Part shown: one piece after another, positions 51,600-62,253 of the stretch
Layout: each line of letters opens with the position of its first letter
Numbering within the stretch: the first letter of the stretch is position 1
Source: Akebia trifoliata
Lineage: Eukaryota > Streptophyta > Magnoliopsida > Ranunculales > Lardizabalaceae
Length of the DNA stretch: 64,000 nucleotides
Assembly: GCA_017979445.1 (NCBI GenBank)
Contig: CM030706.1
Span: 21,655,884 to 21,719,883 of the forward strand
Reading direction: 5' to 3'
Notes under the pieces: model-generated
The model's database searches: none
What the model saw: the letters and a program-made list of their open reading frames with translations, nothing else
What the model was told of the DNA's origin: nothing
Position numbers and translations under genes: made by a program

Positions 51600-52440
51600 G
51601 AGTGCTCAATTTTTTTTTGGTAGTCTGATGGTTAGGTCATTGACTTGTAAGTAATGAACTTTAACTTTCTTGTCAAACATGCGAGTAACTCCTCTCCGTT
51701 GACAGACCCAATCTGTTTCTAACAATTGACTTCCATCAAGACCTTGAGATACAAAGTTTTTCATTTTAACTGGTAAGATTGCTTCCATATCATACACTAG
51801 AGTGACTCTAGTGGAAGACTGTATTGAAGTGTAATATGTCCATAGCACGAATGGTAACTTCTCTGGCCAATCTCAGTGTGATGTGTGATTGACATATTTT
51901 CACGATGATTGTCTTGAGATTTTTACTGGTTGCTTTAACTATTCCATCTATTTGAAAATAGTAAACTTTCTAAAAGTCCAGCACCGATACATTTTTTAAT
52001 CTTTCCTCTGACTATGTGAGTCTATTTAGTTTGTACATGTGGTGTTCTCACAAGATGGGTATATATTTCATGTTGAACAACACTCCAAATTTAACCGTCA
52101 TATCCTCATAGGACCATGTAAGCAAGTCTTTTGAATTTTCTGAATAAATTCATCATCTCTTTGTGTTCCTCTAGGGATAAGTTAATTTTAATATGAATTT
52201 CTTTGAAATTATTTTTTGTTCTAAAGTCAATACTCTTTACTTTCTTGATTAGAGGTCAAGCAAGACATTTATCTTCTCATTCAGGAGGGAGTTCCTTATT
52301 AGAGGAATTTCTCCTTGAAGTCAATTTATTAGTTAAATCGTTAATGCGCTCGAGGTATTCAGAAATTTCCTTTATTCAATTAAATTCAGATGGGGCGACT
52401 GACACCATTATAGATTCGACAAACTAACTTGACTAGAATA
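51600..52440 (-). pseudogene. Family B pol remnant: RT N-terminus joined to integrase
   Basis: The right-hand part (52080-52420) resembles the linker and segment before gypsy RT, including ISEYLERINDLTN and IHIKINLSLEEHKEMM. Near 51955-51975 the reading passes from an RT-like GAGLLES to an integrase segment YYFQIDGIVKATSKNLKTI. The C-terminal region follows (LWTYYTSIQSST, VYDMEAILPVKM in 51606-51848). Stops and shifts are frequent. A deletion of roughly 2-2.5 kb, estimated from family lengths, removed the rest. Confidence 0.75.
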
Positions 52441-52750
52441 AAATAAGAAATAAAAAGACAAATTTGATTACTGAATTGATAAAAGAACTAGACTCAAGAC
52501 TCATAAACAACTAGAGACAATTACCCACAATGGGCTTGATTACAGACTAAGAACTCGAGAAACTGTTTTCAAGCGGTTGGACTTAGTCTTCTTCTTCAGA
52601 CTCTTTGCATTCTTCAGACTTACTTCTTTTCTCATGGTCAAGACTACATTTGGTAACGAAAACCTCATTAGGGACCGTCACTCGGGTAAGAGGGGGGCTA
52701 GGAAGTTTATGATTGAATGAGCAGATGAGAAGGACTGGGTCAAACGAGAG

Positions 52751-54043
52751 TTAAGTATTGGATACCATGTTCAAAGTCTGAAGAGGTTGGTAAGTGGGTA
52801 GAGGGTTGGTGGTAACATTTGGCTGCTCAGGGGTAGGGACAGTAACTTTTTTGAAGTCAATGAGGTCTTGATCTGTATGACGAAGAGCGACGCAATGATC
52901 AGTAAGATGACCGAGATTTTGGTGAAACTCACAAAATAGGTTGGGATTGTGAGAAGTGGGGAGTGGATTTGGTAAAGGTTGAGGTTGGAGAGGTGCAACG
53001 AGCCCTTTATTTAATAGTTTCTGAAAGACAATGCTCAAAGACATCCCAAGATTGGTGAATTTCCTACGTGGTCGAGATTGACTAGGGTTAACTTGGTTAC
53101 TAGGTAGGATAGTAGATTGGACAGGTATAACGTATTGACTACATAGGCGTGATCAGTGCTAGACTTGGAATTGATGAAAGGCTTTTTGAACTTATTGTCA
53201 GAAGGATTGAAAAGAATTTCGGAAGCGAAAGCATATTCCAATTGGCTACCGACTTGCAATAGAGACTCGAATATAGGAAGGTATTGGAGACTAGATGTCG
53301 GGCACACCCTTATTAGAGGTTTTTTAAGATAATAGCCACTTGTTCTTTCTCTGAAGGTCTATCCCACATTTGTGTAGCCTTGGCCCTCTAACGACCGATG
53401 AAGTCAGTAAATGTTTCCCCATTCTTCTGTTTAGTTGACTTCAAGTCCCTTTTTGAAGTTTCAATTTCGGTACTATATTGTACTGATGTCAGAAAGCCTT
53501 TGACATATTCTCCCATGTACCTATTGTAGCTGGATCTTGAGACATTAGCTATCGTAGAACTGATCTTGACAGAGTTCGCTAAAATAGTAATGTCATATAT
53601 TCGTCGCTAAGCCCCATAGTGCGCATGTTTGTGACATATAGTTTGAAATGGGTTCTTGCACAACCCACTCTATTGAACTTCTCCATTTCAGGCATCAAAA
53701 ATTTCTCTGATAATTAAATCCTAAGGATACGATTCAAAGCTTCAATGCATGTTGCAATCTCATCAATACCCTTTATACTCTTCAGAGTTGACTCTAATTG
53801 AGACATCATGTTGGCTAACAGATTTTCATCGATGAGTTCTTCATGTCCATCAAGTTCAAAGACCTCATGTGAACGTCTTGTTGCACTTTCTTCTACCTTC
53901 TTTCCTTTTGGGTTTTCAAGAGGATTGCTCATTGATTCTGAAATCTGTTCTAAGGCTTTCACCTTGCCTTTTATACTGTTGATATCATTGGCAAAAATTG
54001 TCAAAATCTTATGGATTTCTGTAAGCTCAGATTCTGAAGCCAT
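52751..54043 (-). pseudogene. Family B gag remnant with zinc knuckle
   Basis: The first frame starts MASESELTEIHKILTIFAND and is open for 109 codons (54043-53714), a coiled-coil-like N-terminal part. The middle, 53700-53310, reads as capsid with shifts (GRRAKATQMWDRP-type segment). The third piece, 53044-52751, contains CEFHQNLGHLTDHC (about 52933-52892), a zinc knuckle with His in the second ligand position, typical in this lineage. It then runs into a Pro/Thr-rich region. Non-functional as it stands. Confidence 0.8.
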
Positions 54044-54056
54044 TTCTGCCTGTTGA

Positions 54057-54796
54057 CTTAGTGCCGACGTTCGTTCTAACCGACTGGACTTACGACTCCA
54101 ACTAGGAGGTGGACGCTTGAGTTTGGGTGCAATGATAACCCTGAAAATCCCATCAAATGTGGATTACTACTTACGGACCCTAGAGTAGACTTCTAACAAA
54201 TAGATGTTTCTCTTGATAGCATGGGTTAAGTTAACCCCTAGATTCAAAATCTCTAACCAATGAAATATTTCGATCAAGAAATATTACATGAAAATGATTT
54301 ACTGATCTTGTAAGTATGAAATATTTATTCCATTGAATTAAACTGGCCGATGCAAGGTGATTGGGACTATGTACCCATTTGAGTTTGGGCCGGTTCAACC
54401 CAATAGATCTGAATATTCCACTTGCATCATTTCATCCAATATTTTTAAGCCAATTAGTTCAACTAATCTATATATTGATCCATAAGATCCATTTACCAAT
54501 TGGCTTAATTGATTTAACTTGATATTGACCAGTATGTCTCATCCATTAAGTTTATTGGGTTGGACCGATATTGCGGGTTTGATTGGAGCGATTTGGACCG
54601 GTCCACCCACTTACCTTTTGGTTGGATTAAATAGAGCAACCCGGAAACACCCATGATAATTTCGAGTCGTGACCTACAGGGAAGGTTTCTAGACTCTAAG
54701 CTTACTATGTGCAATGCATTTTTATCTGGCCACCCTTGCCCAAGTACACCTATATACCTCTCGAGCGAACTCAATCAAATGGTACGTGGTGACTTG
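54057..54796 (-). other. Family B leader, upstream part of gag
   Basis: Non-coding sequence between gag and the tandem units. No primer site recognised. Confidence 0.4.
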
Positions 54797-54797
54797 G

Positions 54798-55400
54798 TTT
54801 GATATACCGTATAAGTGATAATCTAAAACTTCAACTCACTTCTCTAAAGCCAAAAACAAACAGTTTTATCTCCAGATTAGAGGTGGCGTGTGATACTTGA
54901 GCAAAGGCACTCTTAAATCACCTCTTTTATAGAATAGACGTAGTCTATCCTCATAGTGCCGTAGTACATTGAAGCAGGATCTTGCTTAGGCACTGGTTTT
55001 GACCAAGAAGTGCAATTGATGTACTTGAATTATCTTTGATATACCTATGGGTACGAGTCAAGAGTTGTAACTTTCATAAATGGTTTGGCATCCCACGAGG
55101 GGACTGACCACGTACTAGTATTACATTGGCAAACGGGACATGTGACTATGCGGCTTACAATAAGTCAAAGGCTCAGGTCGCTCCGGCTTGGGTGCATCGA
55201 TATACCTTTTAGAGTCACCTGATCAGACGGTACTGATGCTCCAGTTTGATATACCCTAAGGTACGTGACTGGAGTTGTGGTTTTCATGAATGACGTAGCA
55301 TCTCCGAAGAGACCGGACCACGCACTAGTACCACATTGACTATATGGGACATGTAAGAGTACAAAGTAATAAACGCACCAGTAGTGTGTGCAAAACAGGG
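54798..55400 (-). repeat. Diverged tandem units of about 210-237 bp in the leader
   Basis: TTTGATATACC recurs at 54798, 55035 and 55245. The last two units also share a CATAAATGG/CATGAATGA stretch, GGGGACTGACCACG/GAGACCGGACCACG, the ACTAGTA(T/C)ACATTG-type segment and GGGACATGT. The first unit is only partly kept. Confidence 0.7.
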
Positions 55401-55913
55401 TGGGGTGTGCCCGGGGCATTTTTTCAAATAAATGGGCCCGTGGGCCAAATCAAACCATCACAATATGAATATCTTATGAATATTACCCACACAATTCATC
55501 ACATCAAGATTAAGATCAAAGCATGCACATCAAAATATATCTATCAAGATCGTGGAAAAATAGAACGAAAGTGTTCAATCAAAGGTGGCACATAAACATT
55601 GAGATAGGCACAATAAATTTTTATTTTTTTATTTTTTTCTTTTATGATCCAATCAAATATTGCTTTAAGCAACCCAAAACAAATGGAATTTTCACCGAAC
55701 ATTGAATTGAAGATGGATGGATAGTTGGAGTGATGAACATTTTTTTTTATATTATTTTTTTCAAAAAAAAATGAACAAAACAATTTTTTTTCTTATGAAC
55801 CAAACAAAAATCACTTTGGAAGAGGATCAAACTAGCTTGACTAACACAATAAGGTTTTAAAATTTTACTAAGAGTCATTAAGTCATGGAGCCCTCTCATT
55901 GGTAATCCAATAC
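55401..55913. other. Unassigned stretch before solo LTR B
   Basis: May be the end of the family B leader or older host DNA. Long T and A runs; no other feature seen. Confidence 0.4.
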
Positions 55914-55918
55914 CATAG

Positions 55919-58900
55919 TGTAGACACCCCATTTTTGCACTCGCCTGATTAATCAACTCGTCAATCCGATTGCAATGATTCCCAATGATGGATGTGTATT
56001 CCGTTGCTTTATTTTGTTACCAGATGTGTTTCAGAAATCCGGATGAGGTATCTCGAATTGACAAAATCTTAGAAACCACGCTACGCTAGGAAAATACGAC
56101 CCTAGAAACATAGAAATCATCATCTTGCAGACCAAAAAGAAACTTCACGATAAAAATCACTAAAAAATTATCAAATTACCAAAATACCCATAACCTCAAA
56201 ACAACCCTAGAGCCTACGTTACGCTTAGGAAAACTCTCTCGAACACATAAAATAATAAATCGGAACCAAATAAATCATTTCACCAATTTTAACAGAATTT
56301 GACAAAATTACGAAAATGCCCCTCATAAAGTTCACAATCATTTTGTAGACACCCGAATTTGAGCGGGCCCTCGACGCAAAATACCCCAAAAAAACCAAAA
56401 AAAAAATTGGGATGGGCCCCAAAGCCTAAATCTACATTAATAAATGTTCGAGGCCATTTACGTGGCCCATGGACTCGCACACCTCACCACCCTCCTACAT
56501 TCCTAAATCCAACCCTATACTATTCTACCAAGCCCAATCACTCTTCTTAAAACCCAAGTCCATCATCATCACTATTCAATCCCCTATCTAAGCCCAAAAC
56601 CCTACCCAATCTACTACTAAAGCCCAAAGCCCAATCCACTACCCAAATCCAATCCAACCCATCATCATCACATCAAATCAATCACCAAGAGATGACACAT
56701 GTCATCATCTCCTTCCACCTCCCTCATCTAATCAACTCAACCCATAACCCTACCCTAACCTAACCTATTCCCCATCCTCTCATCATCAACCACCAATACC
56801 ACAATCCATACCCTACACACCCTAACCTATTACCCATCCTCTCATCATCAACCACCAACATCACAACCCATACCCTACATACTCTAACACTATCAACCAC
56901 CCACATCACAACCCATATCTCCTACACCTCAACCATCACTTTCCCTTAAAACACTCCCATAAAATCACCTCAACCCATACCTCCCATACTTTTCTCTCTA
57001 ATCATTCAACCACCATCACCAATCAACTAATCTCTTCATCCCAACATTTCTCACATGTCATCATCCCTTCAATCCTCTCAAAATCAAACCAATCACTACT
57101 CATATCTCCAAATCAAACACCATACCTCTTCAACCATCTCAACACTCATTCTCCAAACAACTCCCTTACACCATCATTCCTCCCATCAACCATCACTCAT
57201 CTCACCCCACCAAACACTCTACCCAAATGAATTTGGGTAAGATCCAAACCATTTGGGTTAAAACACAACCCATTTCCCTCATTACAAAACTACCCTTATT
57301 CTCCCTCAAATTTCATACCCCTCTCCTCTCAAACCCATGCCATTATCCATTATTCTCTTCATTCACCCCATTATACCCTTAAAATACTTCTCCAACCTCT
57401 ATAAAAACCCCTCCATTCTCCCCTCACCACAACTAATGAAATTTTGATAAAAAATCCTCCAAAAACTACAACTCTCTACCCTACTCTACTCTCAACACCT
57501 CACTCTCAACTCAATCTTCTACAACCTCAAGCAAGTCCAAGTCAACTCAAAAGAAGAACATCAAGAAAAACTTTGAAGATCAACTCAAGGACAAGGTGGG
57601 TTTGAAAAAGGACCATCCCCTCTAACCCCCACTTCTACTCTCCCCTCTCTCTACACCTTGCACACACCACAATGATTTGAGTCCTTCAAGGGCCCCTTTT
57701 TCAATAAGGGTGCCCTCAATGGACTAAATCAATATCAAAGCCCCTCACACTTGAGGGCACACATCAAATTATTTTTCATTTATTTTCTTTTATTTTAAAA
57801 ATGATCGAATCCGAGGTTACCACATTACGTGGATGGAGTAGGGTGCCTAACACCTTCCCTACTCCATAAATGGACCCCCTTACCTTCGAATCAAAGGTTG
57901 GACCATACACCTTATCTTACGATAGTCAACAAAAAATGGATAAATGACATGATTTTTCAAAAATACAAATCCGGGTGACCATTCACACCCATTTCCGAAA
58001 ATGAATGGTGGCGACTCCAAAACACCCCAAAGTGGAGGGATGTTTTTGAAGAATATTTAAAATCCCGTGTCCACACATTTCACATAAAAATTTTCATAAA
58101 TGACACAAACCAACATTCTCATTGAATTCCTTACGAAAAACCGATTCTAAAACATCCTAGAACATTAAAAATCGACTTGAAACGTGAAAAGTCCTCTCCG
58201 GGGGCAAAACGGTAATTTCACAATTTTCATAATTAAAAAATTCAAAATTAATAAATAAAATATTAAATAATTAAAGTGAAACATTGATGAAATTAATTTA
58301 AAATTTTGAACCTAAAAAATCGATCAATCGGACTTTCGAGTAAATTGTTGAGGGTTCGTGGGATATTTCTTTAAGGACCCCTCCATTTGGGGGTCCAAAG
58401 AATTAAAGAAATAATGGAAGGGGGTTCTCCAAAATTTAAAGTCAATCAAGCAAGACTGTAGTCAAAGTATTAAAGTCAATCAAGTGAGACTAAAGTCAAA
58501 ATTAAAGTCAATTAAGCAAGACTGAAGTCAAAATATTAAAAGTCAATCAATTAAGACTAAAGTCAAAACATTAAAAGTCAATCAAATAAGACCAAAAGTC
58601 ATAATAGAATTCTAATTAAATAATAACTCTATCTAATAGAGTTCTAACTTAAAAACAATTCTACCTAAAACAATTCTAATTAAAACACAATTCTACCTAA
58701 AACAATTTTAACTAAAACACAACTCTAATTAAAAGATCTCTAATTAAACACTAACTCTATCCAAATCAACCTTAAAAAAATTCTATAAATAGAGGTGCTC
58801 ACACCCTATTTTCGGATCAAATCATAAACCCTAAGAGAAGTAGGTCTAGAAACTCCCCTAGCCCCTCATAAACCCTAGTTTTGGAGCCCCAACTCCTTAC

Positions 58901-59391
58901 CTAACATCCCTCCTTCAATTTTAGTCTAGAAAACACCTAAAATCCCTCCAAAAATACCCCCAAATCCGCAACAAACTTGAAGAGTTCAGATCTAAAAATA
59001 AGGAGATACCTTGATCTAGGAGATCCGAAGTCAAATTCGGAGACAGAACGAAGCAAGGGAGTACAATACAAGGAGCTCTTTTTGTCAGATCTGAGGGAAC
59101 AAAATCCTTGCTATCGGAAAGGTATGTAATTTTTTTATTTTTATCTAGGTTTTTAGCAATGTGATATATTTGAGAAGTTAGTAGAGACTGGCTTTGGCCA
59201 GGCGGGGTTGGTGCCTAACACCTTCCAACCCCGTAACATGATCCCCGAATTCAGATTTTTTGTGGTAGATTAGTTCTTTTTATCCATGTTAGAGTCAGTT
59301 TGGTTCCTAGACCACAATAACTAGGTGGCGACTCCCAAACCTCAAGAGTCAAAAGCGGATCCGCGCACCCCGTGGATCGAGGGCGCTTTCA
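55919..59391 (+). mobile_element. Solo LTR, gypsy family B, containing a nested solo LTR
   Basis: Begins TGTAGACACCCC, ends GGGCGCTTTCA. Flanked by a perfect 5-bp duplication CATAG at 55914-55918 and 59392-59396. Without the nested insert and its duplication it is about 1736 bp and aligns with the minus-strand LTR at 47268-48829. It is a separate insertion, not the lost 5' LTR of that element: its orientation is opposite and it has its own target duplication. Confidence 0.92.
56344..58075 (+). mobile_element. Nested solo LTR, gypsy family A, short form (1732 bp)
   Basis: Begins TGTAGACACCCG, ends CCGTGTCCACA. Flanked by a perfect 5-bp duplication CATTT at 56339-56343 and 58076-58080. The outer LTR is continuous when it is removed. 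Shares the family A body with 4102-6572 (for example CACTCTACCCAAATG and GTGGCGACTCCAAAAC) but lacks the 5' tandem units. TATA-like CTCTATAAAAACC near 57398. Confidence 0.92.
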
Positions 59392-59396
59392 CATAG

Positions 59397-59966
59397 CCTT
59401 TTTAGATTTAATGAAAAAGTTTGGCTGCAAAAGCGAAATTCACATTTTTTTCTTTAATCCAATGTTTTGAAAATGGGCGGTTATAAATCAAATTTAAAAT
59501 CAACATTTATAATAAAAAGAATTTTCTTAAAATATATTTTTTTAAAAAGTTCTTAGAATTTCATCCGCCATAAACATGTGGCATTGGATCATCTTTTTGA
59601 GTGCCACGTTGTGAGATCAATGCTCTTAATAAGAAATCTTACTAAGTTAATAAGGCTAACCCTTTTTTAATATCCAAATGCAACTTGAGTAAATCTCTAA
59701 TTTTTCTTGTATTATTTTTTTTTATAAATGTATTACTGACACGTGGGGAGGTAGAAAACCTTTAGTAAGATTTGAAATCGTACTAAATTAACTAGGAAAA
59801 CAGCTCACATTTTTTTCAACACGTACAACTCACACATTTTTAATGTAGGTGGTAGCACACCACAACCACTCACTAGCAATTCTAATACACGTGGTAACAG
59901 CAAATGCGCACTGATCCTGGTCACATTAAAATAAAGTAGAATATTAGAAAGAGTAAAATAAATAAA
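59397..59966. other. Spacer between two gypsy insertions
   Basis: AT-rich DNA, possibly older host sequence. Nothing recognised. Confidence 0.5.
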
Positions 59967-59971
59967 TAAAT

Positions 59972-62240
59972 TGTAGATACATGATTTTCGTCATTAGGAC
60001 GGCCACATCTACGATGATTTGGAGTCACCACTATTCAAGTTGGAAGTGGGTGTGAATGGTCACCCGATGTACATTTTTGCAAAAAATGACATTTTTTGGC
60101 GTTAGTGACTCGCAACGGATAAGGGTTGATCAAACCTAGAGGTTTGGGTAAGCGGCTCAGTTGGAGAAAAGGGAAGGGGTTAGGCATCCTTTCCTCCCCA
60201 CCAAGTGGCGGTAACCTCTACATAATTCGATCATTTTGACTTTAAGGAACATTGGAAAATAAATATGCCACGTGGGAGTGTTTGTACCCTCAATAGGGGT
60301 TCACTTTTGGCTTGGTCATAGGGTTATTTCATTAATGGAAATAACCCTTTAGCCATGGGGTCCCTTCATGCTCAACCTATTTAAAGTAAGATGAAAAGAA
60401 AAGGGGATGATAGAAAAGGGAAGAGGAGAGGGTAAAGAGAGAGAGGGGAGGGGGTGTTTATTGTACCCACCTTGTATCCTTGATCCTCTTTTCTTCTTCT
60501 TCTTTGAATTCTTTTGTCCTTGGTGGAGTATGAGAAAAATTACTTTTTTTTAGAGGGTGGTAGGAGAGAGTAGTAGAGAAAATTATTTTTCTTGTGAGAC
60601 TTGATGAAACTTGGTAATAATTGGTCATCCTTTTTGGAAGGAGGGGAGGGGTATTTATAGGAGTTGGGAGGAGGTTTGGGGGTATGATGGGGTTAAATTT
60701 TTAAAAGGGATGACTATTTTTAAGAGGTGGAAGGTTTGAAATTTAAAGTGAAATGGAGGGTAAATGTGTAATGAGTGAAAATGGGTGAGGTTTAGATCCA
60801 AATGGGTTGGATCCTACCCAAATCCATTTGGGTAGAGTGTTTGGTGGGATGAGATGAGTGATGATTGATGGGTGGAGTGGGGGTGTAAGAAGGTTGTTTG
60901 GAGAATGAGTGTAAGGTTGGTTGAAGAGGTGAGGTGTTTAGATTTTGGAGAATGGGTTGTGTAAGAGGTTGTTAAATTGATTTTTGGGAGGAGAAAAGAG
61001 ATGATGTCATGTGGCATGTGTGATGAGAGGATGAGGTGGGTAGATTGGTTGATTGGTTGATGGGGGTTATTTGATTAGAGAGAGAAGTGTGGGTTAGTTA
61101 GTTGATGATGAGAGAAGTATGGGTTAAGGTGATTTTATTGGAGTGTTTTAAGGAAGATGATGAGTAGAGATATGGGTGGTGATGTGGGTGGTTGATGATG
61201 TTAGATAATGATGATGGATAAGGGTTTGGGTTGAGGTGTGGGTGGTTGATGATGTTAGAGGATGGGGATAGGTTAGGTTAGGATAAGGTATGGATTGAGG
61301 TGATTTTGGAGGGAAGTGATGTGTTAGATGAGTTGTTTAGAGAATGGTGATGGGGATGGGTGATGAGATAAGGGAGGTGAAGGATGGTGATGACATGTGT
61401 CATCTTTTGATGTGAAGATTATGATTGGTTGATGTGAATAATGGATAATGGGTTAAGGTAGTGGGTTGGATAATGAATTGGATAGGTTTATGGGCTTTTA
61501 AGTGTTGGGCTTGGGTTTAGGAGGGTTGTGGATTATTTTGACTTGGATAGGGTTTGTTTTGGATTGGGTTTTTGAGGGTAGGTTGGTTTTAGATTTAGGT
61601 GGTGTGGAGTTGATTTTGGGTTAGGGATAAGGTTGGAAAATAGGTTTAGGAAAGAGTTGAGGCCTTGTGGGCCTTAGGTGGGTTTGGGGTATTTGCGAAT
61701 TTTGAGGCGGAGCGGTGGATGATAGATGAAGGCTAGGTCTCCCAAGTCTCACCCTTTTGATTTTTTTTAATTTTTTTGTTTTTTGAAGTTATTGATTTGA
61801 TCAAAAAATGCCAGGTGTTGGTAAATCGGGCCTTTCAGGCCCGTTGAAGGATTTTGTCGATTTCTGGATGTGCGTGACGTGGTGAAGGTTGGGATAACAT
61901 GAGATGGGTCCGATCCTTTTGATGGGTCCCTTAGACCATTGGGTGGTCTTAGGGGCCTTGACTAAATCGAAATTACCGCTTTATAATGCTTTGGGCCTTT
62001 GAGGCCCGTTGGCCTATTTTGTTGGCAAATCGGTATTTTGAACAGAGTGGGGAGATGGGATCATGCTGAATCCTTTTGGTGGACCTACTAACCCATTGAG
62101 GGGTGTTAGAGGCTTTGATTTTGGCAAAAATACCATATTTCGATGATTCGGGCCGTCGAAGCCCGTTGGCCAAATTTATTGGGAAAACACTATTTTTGGG
62201 CCCTTTCAAATGTGGGCCCGTTTAAATTGGGGTGTCTACA
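59972..62240 (-). repeat. Family A 3' LTR (2269 bp) of an element that leaves the window
   Basis: On the minus strand it begins TGTAGACACCCC and ends ATGTATCTACA. It is similar over most of its length to the solo LTR at 4102-6572, including three 5' tandem units. The polypurine tract just to the right shows that it is the 3' LTR of a minus-strand element. The left target duplication would be TAAAT (59967-59971); its partner is outside the window. Confidence 0.88.
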
Positions 62241-62253
62241 GCTGCCCCTTTTT
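62241..62253 (-). promoter_or_regulatory. Polypurine tract of family A element
   Basis: AAAAAGGGGCAGC on the minus strand directly next to the LTR start. Confidence 0.85.

Larger units (their letters stand above)
47268..55400 (-). mobile_element. Ty3/gypsy element family B, internally deleted, 5' LTR missing
   Basis: A minus-strand element with a 3' LTR (47268-48829), polypurine tract, long 3' non-coding region with a minisatellite, integrase C-terminus, RT N-terminus, zinc knuckle and gag, and a leader with its own tandem repeats. Most of RT and RNase H and the integrase core are lost in one deletion. No 5' LTR of this family is seen to the right before the independent solo LTR at 55919. 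Gag form and LTR ends (GGTGGCGACTC near the 3' end) fit the Tat/Ogre group. The right limit is uncertain. Confidence 0.8.

Noticed and set aside
50100..51600. Repeated 'GATCGTCTTTTCAGGTTTTC' phrases as a separate repeat family
   Set aside because: A few loose repeats of a phrase in the gypsy B 3' region, too irregular in spacing to call an array with confidence.
55919..59391. Reading the plus-strand LTR as the 5' LTR of the 47268-55400 element
   Set aside because: Orientation is opposite and it has its own perfect CATAG duplication, so it is an independent solo LTR.
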